The position numbers and the translations under genes are program-made. The notes under the pieces were generated by a model. The model had not been told where the DNA came from. It did no database searches and worked only from the letters and a program-made list of their open reading frames with translations. Source: Armatimonadota bacterium (lineage in GTDB: Bacteria > Armatimonadota > HRBIN16). Taken from it: DNA of 64,000 nt. How positions within the stretch are numbered: the stretch's first letter is position 1; each line of letters begins with the position of its first letter. This document shows, one piece after another, positions 43,073 to 52,513 of the stretch. The stretch covers positions 968,839-1,032,838 of the forward strand of contig BPGT01000001.1 of assembly GCA_026003175.1 (NCBI GenBank). The letters are read 5' to 3'.

Positions 43073-43258
43073 GAGGGTGTTCGAAATTGCTGGTTGAATG
43101 GATAGATAACCTAACCCCCTTGCCCCCTTCCCTGCAAGGGAAGGGGGAACGCCCCTCTCCTCGTAGGAGAGGGGACGGGGGTGAGGTAAGGCAGGGATAG
43201 CAAGAACGCCTCTCTCCTTGCGCTACAACCAACTTCTCAACAATTCTCGAACACCCTC
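43073..43258 (+). mobile_element. 186-bp MITE, copy 3
   Basis: Identical in sequence and length to copy 1 (11676-11861), same orientation. The 9-bp target duplication is ACTTGCGGC at 43064-43072 and 43259-43267. It separates the divergent promoters of the GH57 gene and pncA. Confidence 0.93.
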
Positions 43259-43269
43259 ACTTGCGGCGG

Positions 43270-43299
43270 TTGCATATCACGCGGGGAGTGTGACACAAT
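43270..43299 (+). promoter_or_regulatory. Possible promoter of pncA
   Basis: TTGCAT (43270-43275), 18 bp and CACAAT (43294-43299), starting 3 bp beyond the MITE target duplication. The boxes are only moderate. Confidence 0.4.
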
Positions 43300-43321
43300 A
43301 GATTGTACGGGAGGTGAGAAC

Positions 43322-43930
43322 ATGGCGGACACTGCGTTGCTCATAGTGGATGTGCAAAACGATTTTTGCCCGGGCGGCGCATTGCCCGTACCGGAAGGAG
43401 ATAGGGTAGTACCCGTGCTGAACCGCGCCATCGAGCGGTTCCGGCAGTTGGGCGCGCCTGTTATCGCCTCGCGCGACTGGCATCCCGAAAAGAGCACGCA
43501 CTTCGCTGCGTATGGGGGGCAGTGGCCCGTGCATTGCGTGCAGAATACCGAGGGCGCGGCGTTCCATCCCGACCTGCGTCTGCCCGAAGACGCCATCATC
43601 GTGTCCAAAGGGATGGGCGAGGATGAAGATGCCTATTCCGTGTTTGACGCCCGCACGGAAGACGGTATGCCACTGGAAGACCTGCTCAAGGCAAAAGGCG
43701 TCAAGCGGCTGGTGGTCGGGGGGCTGGCAACTGATTACTGCGTGCGTGCATCGGTGCTGGGTGCACTGGAACGCGGCTTCGAGGTGCTGGTGCTCAAGGA
43801 CGCGGTGCGAGGTGTAGACGTGCAGCCGGGCGATAGTGAGAGGGCACTAGCGGAGATGCAGAGCAAAGGCGCGAAGCTGGTCGCACTGGAAGAGGTCTCC
43901 CTACAGTCGTTATCAGGCAGCAACCGGTAA
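43322..43930 (+). CDS. pncA: Nicotinamidase / isochorismatase family hydrolase
   Basis: The 202-residue product has the nicotinamidase triad: Asp10 (LLIVDVQNDF), Lys96 (IIVSKGM) and Cys140 (GLATDYCVRAS). The metal-site residues Asp52, His54 and His60 lie in SRDWHPEKSTHF. It converts nicotinamide to nicotinate for NAD salvage. GGGAGGTGAGAAC precedes ATG 43322. Its last 18 bp overlap the 3' end of the convergent GGDEF gene. Confidence 0.93.
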   Translation: MADTALLIVDVQNDFCPGGALPVPEGDRVVPVLNRAIERFRQLGAPVIASRDWHPEKSTHFAAYGGQWPVHCVQNTEGAAFHPDLRLPEDAIIVSKGMGEDEDAYSVFDARTEDGMPLEDLLKAKGVKRLVVGGLATDYCVRASVLGALERGFEVLVLKDAVRGVDVQPGDSERALAEMQSKGAKLVALEEVSLQSLSGSNR

Positions 43931-45917
43931 TTGCTCCACGCGGTTTCGCCCGCGCTGTTTCGCCAGATAGAGCGCCTGATCGGCAGCGGCAAGCAGGGTC
44001 ACTTTATCAGAGCCGTGTGCCGGATACTCAGCGACGCCCGCGCTGAGCGTCACACGGAAGACGATCGCCCCGCTCAGCGTATGGAAGAGATGTTGTTGTA
44101 CAGCTTTGCACAACCGTTGCGCCACGTCCATCGCCTCCTGGAGTGGGGTCTCCGGTAGGATCACCAGAAACTCCTCGCCCCCGTAGCGAAAGACCATCTC
44201 CGTCTCCCGCAGGTTCTCTACCAGCCTGCGGCTGACCTCCTGGAGCACCATGTCGCCTGTAGCATGCCCCCAAGTATCGTTTACCTGTTTGAAGTGGTCC
44301 ACATCCACCAGAATCAGGCTGAACCGCTTATCGTATCGCTGGCTGCGGCGGATCTCCTCATCCAGCCGCACCTCCATGTAACGGCGGTTGAACACCCCCG
44401 TCAAGCCGTCTGTAAGCGCCAATAGTCCAATCGAACGGGTGAAGCGCGATACCTCTATCACCTGCGCAAACTGACTGGCAACGGACGTGATTTGTTCCAT
44501 GTGGCGTTCACCAAAGTAGCCTGGCGTGCTGTGGGCGGCGAGTAACACACCCTCCACGTGCCCCCGCACCAGTAGAGGTACTCCTATCAGACTGGCAAAC
44601 ACCCGCTTTGAGGCAGCGCGGACAAGCCTTGGCTCGGCAGAGACATGGGGCAGGTAGAGCGGCCGAGCCTGTTGTGCTACCCAGCCGGCGATTCCTCCAT
44701 CTGCATCAAACTCCTGTTCCATCAGCCGAACAGGCTCGCCAACCGCCGCTGCAATCTGGAGCGAGCCCGACCCCTGGTCGCGGAGATAGAGCGTAACAAA
44801 CGGAGCAGGCAGCAGGTCTGCAACCGTGGAGACAAACTTCTTGCCCGAATCTTCTACAGACTGAGAACTCAGGGACAACTTGCCAATCTCATAGAGCGCA
44901 TTCAGCATCCTATTTTCCTGCTGAAGGAGATAGTGCTGCCCTGAGGTGCGCAACGCCAGTGTAACCACATCTCGTACCTGCCGGAACCGCTCACGGGCGA
45001 TGTTCTCTCCATCGGTGTTCTGCCAGCCAAACAGCGCTATCGCTCCCACGATGCCCCGTTCATCGTGTAGCAGGAAAGCCTGTACCCCCTTCGCCAGACG
45101 ATGAGCACAAAGCGCTTTTGAACTGTTCCAGAGCTGCTCGAAGAGCGGTCGCCTCATCTTGCAGGCGAAGAGGTTGTGGTATGGCAATACTGACGGGTAC
45201 ATTTCGCGAATCTGTAGCATGAGCCAGTCGCAGGGACGAGTCGTACTCCTCGTAAAGCCACAGGGCGCCTTCTTTCGCCCCAGTATATTCACGCAGCACG
45301 GATAGTAGCCGCCGCGCTACTTCGCCCGGTTCTTTCGTTAGAGTAGCTATCCGTAGCATTTGCAACCGAACGTGTTCCATCTGGCGCTGTGCCATCAGCT
45401 CGCGATAAGCGGCGACCATCTGTTGATATTGATAGCGCAGTTGGCGGTGCGCTTCACGTTCCTGCTCCCATTGCTCACGTAGATCATCCGGTAGAGGCAA
45501 CAGTAAACCATCGTCGTCCTCATCGGCTGGTTTCTCTGCCAGTGCAAAACCGAGATATAGCCACAGTATCCCAAACAATACAGCCCACCAAACGAAACCT
45601 CTGTCGAATTGCCATACATAGATAAAGGGAGCCGGTACCAATAGCAACGCCACCGAACGTGCGACTTGCCGATGAACGGCAATCACCCATGCGCTAAGCG
45701 GTAGCCATTCAGGAGAATAAGCCTGTAAGACAGACACTGCCAGCACATCCAAGCCAGCTGCCAGTCGGCTTTTCGGCTTCACTGCCGCGAGCAGCAATAC
45801 CCCTCCCGCGATGCCGGTGACGAGCTGCTGCAGAGGCGCGGTATACCAACTCCATGCTACCACTGCCAGCGCCAGCACCAGCCGCAAAGCTACCTGGGAT
45901 ATACTCAGGGGCTCCAT
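43913..45917 (-). pseudogene. Membrane GAF-GAF-GGDEF diguanylate cyclase, interrupted by a frameshift
   Basis: Two overlapping frames form one protein. The first, from ATG 45917, has five or more membrane helices, a coiled-coil (EQEREAHRQLRYQYQQMV) and the start of a GAF domain. It then runs into a stop at 45060. The second frame continues the GAF domain (ALCAHRLAKGVQAFLLHDE), followed by a second GAF (about ASKRVFASLIGVPLLVRG) and GGDEF (LTDGLTGVFNRRYM, VDVDHFKQVNDTWGH, RYGGEEFLVIL). One extra base in the A4 run (T4 at 45116-45119 on the plus strand) restores a single frame if removed. The GGEEF site is intact, so the gene would make c-di-GMP if read through. It may be a real mutation, an assembly error or a population variant. 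ATG 45917 overlaps the ftcD end. Confidence 0.8.
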
Positions 45918-46822
45918 TCTGGATCCAGCCACAGGTCCAGGATACGCTCCTCGTTCAATACCGGGTTCTGCAAGTAGTGCGCCGCTACCCCGGCGATCGC
46001 AGACGCAGGCGCGACGCCTACCAGCTCCGTTTCCAGTATCTGCACGCCCTGCTCCGCTGCAAGCTGGCGTACGTATTCCACTATCCACCAGAGCGGACTC
46101 TGCTCAGGTTGCGTGAGATTCAGTGACACCTGCGCGATGCCTCGCGAGGCAAGAAATAGCCCCAGCGCACGCACTCCCGCCAGCTGAGCGATATGCTCAC
46201 GCTCACGACGAATAGTACCAGCAATATGCTGTGCTACCTCCACACGATCGGTGTCCAGGTTGATATTGAAAGCAATGAGAGGTCCACGCGCGCCCACAAC
46301 GACTGCTCCCGCCGTTGGGTGGAGAAGAGATGGACCGGCGTCTGGTGCGCGGTCGCCCGTTAACGAACGCCCAACCCATCGTTCAAACCCTCCACGCCGG
46401 ATGGTCGGCAGGTCTGCCGGTCTGCCGGGCAGTGCGGCATGTTCATAGAAGTACACCGGCACCTCCAGCTCATGCGCGATACGATACCCTACCTCGCGTG
46501 CGACCTGTGCACAGGCTGACATTTCCACGTTTCGGAGGGGAATAAAGGGCATCACATCCACCGCGCCGATGCGCGGATGTACTCCCTGGTGGTGTCGCAA
46601 GTCTATCCGCTCCACTGCTACCCGGGCACAGCGAAAAGCCGCTTCCGCCACCGCGCCCGGTTCACCCAGAAAGGTCAACACGGTGCGGTGATGGTCGGGG
46701 TCTACCGATACGTTCACCAACCGAACACCAGGCACTTCACATACAGCGAACGCGAGCGCATCCACCGTATCGCGATGGCGTCCTTCACTGAAGTTCGGCA
46801 CGCACTCTATCACCTGACGCAT
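45905..46822 (-). CDS. ftcD: Glutamate formimidoyltransferase
   Basis: The enzyme transfers the formimino group of formiminoglutamate to tetrahydrofolate in histidine breakdown. ATG 46822 opens MRQVIECVPNFSEGR, the family's N-terminal signature. Other motifs are DPDHHRTVLTFLG, HHQGVHPRIGAVDVMPFIP and YFYEHAA. The 305-residue product contains only the transferase domains; the cyclodeaminase half found in mammals is missing, as in many bacteria. AAGGAGGAAAGG lies 15 bp upstream, rather far. In-frame starts up to 47077 lie in the promoter region and are rejected. Confidence 0.93.
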   Translation of the reverse strand: MRQVIECVPNFSEGRHRDTVDALAFAVCEVPGVRLVNVSVDPDHHRTVLTFLGEPGAVAEAAFRCARVAVERIDLRHHQGVHPRIGAVDVMPFIPLRNVEMSACAQVAREVGYRIAHELEVPVYFYEHAALPGRPADLPTIRRGGFERWVGRSLTGDRAPDAGPSLLHPTAGAVVVGARGPLIAFNINLDTDRVEVAQHIAGTIRREREHIAQLAGVRALGLFLASRGIAQVSLNLTQPEQSPLWWIVEYVRQLAAEQGVQILETELVGVAPASAIAGVAAHYLQNPVLNEERILDLWLDPEWSP

Positions 46823-47242
46823 TGGCGTAAGCCCTTTCCTCCTTCCTAAAGATATTCGGCGAAAAAAGCGGTCAACATCATGATAACCGATATCTGCCTC
46901 GCTCTGTCGATAACATGGAAACATCACGAAAGGAAAATGCAGAGGAACAACTTTTTCAGCAAAATCACTGGCAAACTGCTTGACGTTTGCGCAAGGTCGT
47001 GGTATAGTAGTTAATGAACTCGGTATGGCATTTCCACCGCGAAAGTGGTGAATGCATATCGGGGCACTCTCTGACAAGAACAGAAGAGCACCGAACGGCA
47101 GAGGGAGACGCGATGCGCGAGGTAACCCTGGAGGCTCCGCAAAGCGAACTCCCCAGCCAGAAGGTGTGCCCTCTCTGTTCCGGGAAGTGGGTGCTCCGAA
47201 CGGTACAGTACACTTCCATCAAGGAACAAGGAGGAGGGTACG
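46823..47242. other. Divergent intergenic region with the long leader of an SLH porin gene
   Basis: A strong plus-strand promoter (46980-47008) predicts a leader of about 228 bases before ATG 47243. The leader has several short open frames. One, from 47113, has a CPLC motif (VCPLCSGKW) but shows no ribosome site and runs into the porin frame region; it is not annotated as a gene. Long leaders are common for abundant S-layer and porin transcripts. Confidence 0.55.
46980..47008 (+). promoter_or_regulatory. Strong sigma-70-type promoter of the SLH porin gene
   Basis: TTGACG (46980-46985), a 17-bp spacer and TATAGT (47003-47008). Confidence 0.78.
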
Positions 47243-49174
47243 ATGAAACGTCTGTTGATCGGCTTAGGTGTCGCCATCGCGATTACCTTCGCTGGCAACG
47301 CCTGGGCACAGGTGCCCCCCGATGTTCCACCCGGGCACTGGGCGTATGATGCTATCGAGCAGCTGATTGCCGATGGCATCCTGAAGGGCTACCCGGATGG
47401 GACGTTTAAGGGCAAGGCGCCGCTGACGCGGTATGAGTTCGCTATCGCCATCCGCGATGCGCTCGCCGCGATCCAGCAAAAGATCGATGAGGTTCGGGCG
47501 CAAATCCCGAGGGGAACTGCCCCCCAGCCTCAGCAACCTCAGCCTCCCGTTACTCCTCAACCCGGGATTTCTCCGGAGGAGCGCGCGAAGCTGCAGGCTA
47601 TCCCTGCAGACACTGCACAGAGGCTGCAGCGCCTGGACGAGGCAATCGCGCGGATTAACCGCCTCGCCACGGAGTTCCAGGATGAGCTGGCTTCGCTGGG
47701 CGTGGACGTGGAATCCGCCAAGCGCGACCTTGCCAACCTGCGCAAGCGCGTAGAGGCGATCGAGGAAGAGATGAAGCGGTTCCGCCTCAGCGGTGACGTG
47801 ACCTTCGTGGTGCGCGGCACCAACAGCATCGACAACCGCACCGCGATCGACCAGAACGCGCAGCCTACCGCGACCGGTGGCTTGCTGGGCAACCTGAACG
47901 TGCTGCATGAGCTGGGGCTGAACATCAGCAGCAAGCTCAGCGACACCGCTTCCGCTGATGTGAGCCTGGTGGTCGGCAACTGGTTGCCGTACCTGGGCTC
48001 GGCATCGCAGTTCGGTGCTCGCCCGGCAGCGACCAACACCGACATCGTGCTGTGGAAGGCCGCGGTCAACGCGCCGATTAGCGTGTTCGGCACCGAGGTT
48101 AACCTGACCATCGGTCGCTTCGAGAACCGCATCAACCCGTTGACCCTGTGGCGACCCGATGTGGACGTCTACACTACCATCGATCGCTACGACAACGGCT
48201 ATTACAGCATGGACGGTGTGAAGGCTGCGGTTGGGTTCGGCTCGGTGCAAATCGGGCTGTTCGCAGCACGCAACAACTCCATCAACACCAACAACGGCGG
48301 GAACTTCATGTCGCTCAATGGTGGCATCGGCGCGACTCCGAACATCGCTGCTGCTCACCCCGCAGTGGCGACGGTGGCGGGCATCGGCGCGTTCGATAGC
48401 AGCGCAGGTGCAACCGTGGACGTGAACCTGGGTGAGAAGGTGAGCCTGAGCGGTGAAGTCATCACCGCCAAGAAGGCAACCGCTGCTGTTGCCCCCTTCG
48501 GCAACGTGAACCGCCTGAACGTGTACGGCGGTCACCTGAAGGCGAACCTGATCGACCGCCTGACCATCACCGCCGACTACGCCCAGAGCGACCTGCTGCT
48601 GCAGGAGAGCAATGTCAACAACAAAGACAACTGGGCGCTGCTGGTGGGTGTTGGTTACACCTTCAGCGAGAACCTGTCGCTGAGCGCAGGCTATCGTGAG
48701 GTGCGCCCGTACTTCGCCGCCCCCGGCTATTGGGGACGCATCGGCTACTGGCACAACCCAACCGACATCAAGGGTGCCGATGTGGCACTGGCATGGAAGC
48801 TGGGTTCGTTCGCCGTCGATGCGAAGGGCGGCTTCTACAAGGGCAGCAACCGCCCGGCGAGCTTCGTCGGCAAGGACGATGAGATTACTCACATCGCTGC
48901 CGGCGTGCTGTGGAACGCCACCGAGAAGCTGAACCTGAACGTCTCCTACGAGGGCGTTCTGTGGAACCTTAAGACCTCCGCAGCCGGCGCCAAGCCGACG
49001 GAGAACTACGTCACGCTGGGCGTGGACTACAAGGTGAGCGACAACGCATTGCTCAAACTGCTCTACCAGGTCGTGGACTTCAACGCCAAGGGAGTCGTCC
49101 CATGGCGAGTGATACCGGGGGACGACAAAGCCCGCGCTGGTGTGGCAGTGGCGCAGTTCAGCGTGAAGTTCTAA
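47243..49174 (+). CDS. SLH-domain outer-membrane porin
   Basis: The 643-residue product has a signal peptide (1-22, ending GNAWA), one SLH domain (about 25-75; PPGHWAYDAIEQLIADGI, LTRYEFAIAI), a Pro/Gln linker, a coiled coil (about 110-185) and a long beta-barrel-like region ending in ARAGVAVAQFSVKF. The terminal Phe is the usual outer-membrane barrel signature. The design matches OmpM-like and cyanobacterial/Thermus porins: SLH and coiled coil reach peptidoglycan or secondary polymer while the barrel sits in the outer membrane. AAGGAGGAGGGTACG precedes ATG 47243. A second copy follows after a terminator. Confidence 0.92.
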   Translation: MKRLLIGLGVAIAITFAGNAWAQVPPDVPPGHWAYDAIEQLIADGILKGYPDGTFKGKAPLTRYEFAIAIRDALAAIQQKIDEVRAQIPRGTAPQPQQPQPPVTPQPGISPEERAKLQAIPADTAQRLQRLDEAIARINRLATEFQDELASLGVDVESAKRDLANLRKRVEAIEEEMKRFRLSGDVTFVVRGTNSIDNRTAIDQNAQPTATGGLLGNLNVLHELGLNISSKLSDTASADVSLVVGNWLPYLGSASQFGARPAATNTDIVLWKAAVNAPISVFGTEVNLTIGRFENRINPLTLWRPDVDVYTTIDRYDNGYYSMDGVKAAVGFGSVQIGLFAARNNSINTNNGGNFMSLNGGIGATPNIAAAHPAVATVAGIGAFDSSAGATVDVNLGEKVSLSGEVITAKKATAAVAPFGNVNRLNVYGGHLKANLIDRLTITADYAQSDLLLQESNVNNKDNWALLVGVGYTFSENLSLSAGYREVRPYFAAPGYWGRIGYWHNPTDIKGADVALAWKLGSFAVDAKGGFYKGSNRPASFVGKDDEITHIAAGVLWNATEKLNLNVSYEGVLWNLKTSAAGAKPTENYVTLGVDYKVSDNALLKLLYQVVDFNAKGVVPWRVIPGDDKARAGVAVAQFSVKF

Positions 49175-49190
49175 CCTGAAGCGCGCCATC

Positions 49191-49222
49191 AACCCCCTCC
49201 GGCTTGCCGGAGGGGGTTTTCG
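49191..49222 (+). terminator. Intrinsic terminator between the two SLH porin genes
   Basis: CCCCCTCCGG (49193-49202), loop CTTG and CCGGAGGGGG (49207-49216) form a perfect 10-bp stem followed by TTTTCGTTT. Confidence 0.9.
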
Positions 49223-49300
49223 TTTCGAGAGGGGCAGGACTTCCATACGCTTTGGCGAATCACTGCTTAACTAATTTGCCTGCCAGACAGGAGGTGCATC

Positions 49301-51271
49301 GTGAAACATTCTGTGCCGCCTGTGGTTCTGTCAATCGTTCTGGGGGTATGCATCATCGCGTCCGCCCAGCAGGATGTTCCCCCCGGACACTGGGCGTACG
49401 AAGCGGTCCAAGCGCTGATCCGCCAAGGCATTCTGAAAGGCTATCCCGACGGTTCCTTCCGGGGTATATCGCCAGTGACGCGCTACGAGTTCGCCGTTGC
49501 CCTGCGTGATGCCCTACAAGAGGTATCGCGCCGTGTGCAAAGCTTATCGAACGAAATACGTCGGGTACCTTCCCAGCCCGCGCCTCTCATTGTGACACCT
49601 CCACCGTCTCCCGGTTTAACCCCTGAGGAGCAGGAGAAGCTGCGCGCCCTTCCCGATAACGTCGGCGAGCGATTACAGAGACTGGAAGAGCAGGTACACA
49701 CACTGAACCGTCTACTGGAGGAGTTCGGGCGCGACCTGCAAACGCTAGGCGAGGATGTGCATCGTCTGCGCTCCGAGATTTCGGGGGCAGACCGCCAGAT
49801 TCGCTCGCTGGAGCAGCGAATACGTCAGCGAGCACAAGTGAGCGGCACGCTGGAACTGATTGGGCGCGGCGCACATGGTATCGACGGCAAGGGCGCAGTA
49901 GACCAGAACGGCTACGCTTTCAGGGGCGGTCTGTTGAACAACGTACATACCACACAGGAGCTGAACTTGCAGGTGCGCGCAGATATTTCGCCATCAGTGC
50001 GTGCTGAAGCCGTACTGACAGTGGGAAATGCCCTGACCTACTTTGGCTCCGCCTCGCAATTTGCGCCTGGCGTGTTGCGTGCGCCGGGCGCGACCGACTT
50101 CCTTGTATGGAAAGCAGATATGCGTTTCCCTGTTTCGCTTTTCGGCAGGCGGGGTAGCATATCAGCAGGCAGGATAGAGAATCGAATGACCCCGTTAACA
50201 TTGTGGCGTCCCGATGTGGATGTATATACCCTGCTGCCGCGCTATGACAGCGGCTATTACAGCATGGACGGATTGAAGTTCCAGATGGATACCGATTTGG
50301 TGAGCCTGATGCTCTACGCCGCCCGGCATAACACGGTGAGCACCAACCTCTTGTCCGACTTCATGCGGGTATCCGCAGGTAACGACGCAGTGAACCTGTT
50401 CCAGCCGGGCAACCCCCTGCGCCAGCGTCCTAACCGCATCCCCTACGGCATCGTGCACGCGCGACACAGCACTGGCGCATCTGCTACCTTCCGGCTGGGA
50501 CGCACCATCAGCGTGGGCACGCAGTTTCTGACTTTAGACGCCTGGCGGGACGTTCCTACGGTCTTTGGCATCGTGAATCAGGTGAATGTGTGGGGGTGGC
50601 AGCTGGACATTGCACCATCTGAACGGTGGAGCCTCGCTGCCGTTTACTCGCAAAGCGACCTGTTGCATCATGGCGATAACCGATTGAACAGGGATAACTG
50701 GGCATTTCTCGCACGAGTGCAGTACAGCGCAGGCGAAAAGGCTCTGGTGTGGGCTGGTTATCGCGACTTCCGCCCCTACTTTGCGCCCCCCGGCTACTGG
50801 GGGCGTATCGGCTACTGGCACAACCCCACCGACCTGCGCGGCATAGATGTTGGACTGCGGGCGCGCATCGGCAGTGTGGCGCTCGATGCTCGCGGGGGGT
50901 TCTATACCGGCACAGGTAAAGCCGCTCCTCCTGCAGGCTTCGGCACAGACGATGAAGTAGCCCATCTGGTAGTGCACACACAATGGCAGCCTTTCTCTCG
51001 CTGCGGCTTCAGCCTGACCTACGAAGGGGTGCTGTGGAACCTGAGGGATCCCCAGCGTTTCAACCCCGGCGCGGGATTATCCGCCCCAGGCAAGCCAACG
51101 GAGCACTATGCCACCTTTGGTGTACGATACGACCTCAGTAGGGATACCATGCTGCGTGCACTGTATCAGGCGATTTTCACAGACGCGAAGGGCGTGGCTT
51201 CTTATTCCTTGCTGGGCAGTGACAAGGAGCGAGGGGGGGTAGCAGTCATCCAGCTGAATACAGCGTTTTGA
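49301..51271 (+). CDS. SLH-domain outer-membrane porin, paralogue of the preceding gene
   Basis: GTG 49301 follows ACAGGAGGTGCATC. The 656-residue product repeats the layout of 47243-49174: signal peptide, one SLH domain (PPGHWAYEAVQALIRQGI, VTRYEFAVALRD), coiled coil (about 105-180) and barrel. Shared barrel segments include LTLWRPDVDVYT and APPGYWGRIGYWHNPTDLRG; it also ends in Phe (AVIQLNTAF). The divergence is large enough to suggest an old tandem duplication. No separate strong promoter was identified in the short gap, so it may depend on read-through or a weak promoter. Confidence 0.9.
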   Translation: MKHSVPPVVLSIVLGVCIIASAQQDVPPGHWAYEAVQALIRQGILKGYPDGSFRGISPVTRYEFAVALRDALQEVSRRVQSLSNEIRRVPSQPAPLIVTPPPSPGLTPEEQEKLRALPDNVGERLQRLEEQVHTLNRLLEEFGRDLQTLGEDVHRLRSEISGADRQIRSLEQRIRQRAQVSGTLELIGRGAHGIDGKGAVDQNGYAFRGGLLNNVHTTQELNLQVRADISPSVRAEAVLTVGNALTYFGSASQFAPGVLRAPGATDFLVWKADMRFPVSLFGRRGSISAGRIENRMTPLTLWRPDVDVYTLLPRYDSGYYSMDGLKFQMDTDLVSLMLYAARHNTVSTNLLSDFMRVSAGNDAVNLFQPGNPLRQRPNRIPYGIVHARHSTGASATFRLGRTISVGTQFLTLDAWRDVPTVFGIVNQVNVWGWQLDIAPSERWSLAAVYSQSDLLHHGDNRLNRDNWAFLARVQYSAGEKALVWAGYRDFRPYFAPPGYWGRIGYWHNPTDLRGIDVGLRARIGSVALDARGGFYTGTGKAAPPAGFGTDDEVAHLVVHTQWQPFSRCGFSLTYEGVLWNLRDPQRFNPGAGLSAPGKPTEHYATFGVRYDLSRDTMLRALYQAIFTDAKGVASYSLLGSDKERGGVAVIQLNTAF

Positions 51272-51343
51272 GAGGCTACAGGAATCTGCTCATTCAGTGG
51301 TAAAATATGGACGGTGTATAAAACTCGGGGAGGTTAGAGTGAA

Positions 51344-52513
51344 TTGGTACGCATCTGCGCAAAAAGCGTTCTGTGGCTGAGCGTGATAACAGGTATTGTG
51401 TTTACGCTGGGGGGGTGCAAACCCGCTTCCAAGCCCGGAGCAAACAGCAGATCGGGCGACATCCCTGTGGGTGTCTATCTTTCATTCACAGGTAGTACCG
51501 CTACTTTCGGTGAGTCCACGTTCAAGGGTATCCTGCTGGCAACAGAAGAGGTCAACGCGCGAGGAGGGATTAACGGCAGGAAAATCGTGTTGCATCAAGA
51601 GGACGACCGCAGCGACGCTCAGGAAGCGCGTAGCGCAGTTACCAAACTGATACAACGAGATGGCGTGGTCGCGGTGTTGGGTGAAGTGGCAAGTTCGCGT
51701 AGCCTCGCAGCGGCGCCGATTTGCCAGGAGAACAAAATCCCGATGATTAGCCCATCCTCCACCAATCCTCAGGTTACCCAGGTTGGTGATTATATCTTTC
51801 GGGTGTGTTTCATCGACCCCTTCCAGGGAGCGGTTATGGCGAAGTTCGCTGCCGAAACGCTCAAGGTAAAACGTGTAGCTGTGTTGACCGATGTTAAGAA
51901 CGACTATAGCGTAGGATTGGCAAAATATTTCAAGGAGACCTTCACCAAGTTAGGAGGGCAGATCGTTGCCGAGAAATCTTACAGCGAAGGCGACCCCGAT
52001 TTCCGGGCACAGCTCACAGCGATTAAAGCGGCAAATCCCGAGGCTATTTTTGTCCCGGGTTATTATTCGGAAGTAGGCACCATTGCGCGGCAGGCACGGG
52101 AGCTGGGCATTCGGGTACCCTTCCTGGGCGGGGATGGTTGGGACTCGCCAAAGCTTGTAGAGGGCGCAGGTAATGCGCTGGAAGGAAGCTACTTTAGCAA
52201 CCACTACTCGCACGAGTCCACCGATCCTGCAGTGCAAGGGTTTGTTGCAAAGTTCAAGCAAAGATTTAACGGGGAGGTACCGGATGCTCTGGCAGCGCTG
52301 GGATACGATGCAGCGAACATCCTTTTTGACGCCATCAGGCGAGCCGGCTCTCCTGAGCCAACCAAGATCCGTGATGCGCTGGCGCAAACAAAAGACTTTC
52401 CCGGTGTGACGGGTAAAATCACCATCGACGCGGACCGGAATGCAGTAAAACCCGCTGTTATCCTCCAGATAAGGGGTAAAGAATTCAAATACGTGCAGAC
52501 CATTCAACCTTGA
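51344..52513 (+). CDS. Liv/HAAT-type ABC transporter substrate-binding lipoprotein
   Basis: TTG 51344 follows GGGGAGG by 10 bp. The 389-residue product has a lipobox TLGGC with Cys25, then the leucine/branched-chain binding-protein fold: VGVYLSFTGSTATFGEST, VNARGGINGRKIVL, VAVLGEVASSRSLAAAPIC, IPMISPSSTNPQVT and LAALGYDAANILFDAI. It captures an amino acid, amide or urea-type ligand outside the membrane. All four other transporter genes follow in order with overlaps. Ligand cannot be told from sequence; the gcv genes in the same operon point to glycine or a related amino acid. Confidence 0.93.
   Translation: MVRICAKSVLWLSVITGIVFTLGGCKPASKPGANSRSGDIPVGVYLSFTGSTATFGESTFKGILLATEEVNARGGINGRKIVLHQEDDRSDAQEARSAVTKLIQRDGVVAVLGEVASSRSLAAAPICQENKIPMISPSSTNPQVTQVGDYIFRVCFIDPFQGAVMAKFAAETLKVKRVAVLTDVKNDYSVGLAKYFKETFTKLGGQIVAEKSYSEGDPDFRAQLTAIKAANPEAIFVPGYYSEVGTIARQARELGIRVPFLGGDGWDSPKLVEGAGNALEGSYFSNHYSHESTDPAVQGFVAKFKQRFNGEVPDALAALGYDAANILFDAIRRAGSPEPTKIRDALAQTKDFPGVTGKITIDADRNAVKPAVILQIRGKEFKYVQTIQP

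Noticed and set aside
45100-45130. Programmed ribosomal frameshift in the GGDEF gene
   Set aside because: A single A4 run without a classic slippery heptamer or a visible downstream structure; a one-base insertion or sequencing error explains it more simply.
47113-47349. Small CPLC-motif protein in the SLH porin leader
   Set aside because: No ribosome site, and the frame runs through the porin ribosome site and start into the porin gene; codon use after 47243 is that of the other frame.
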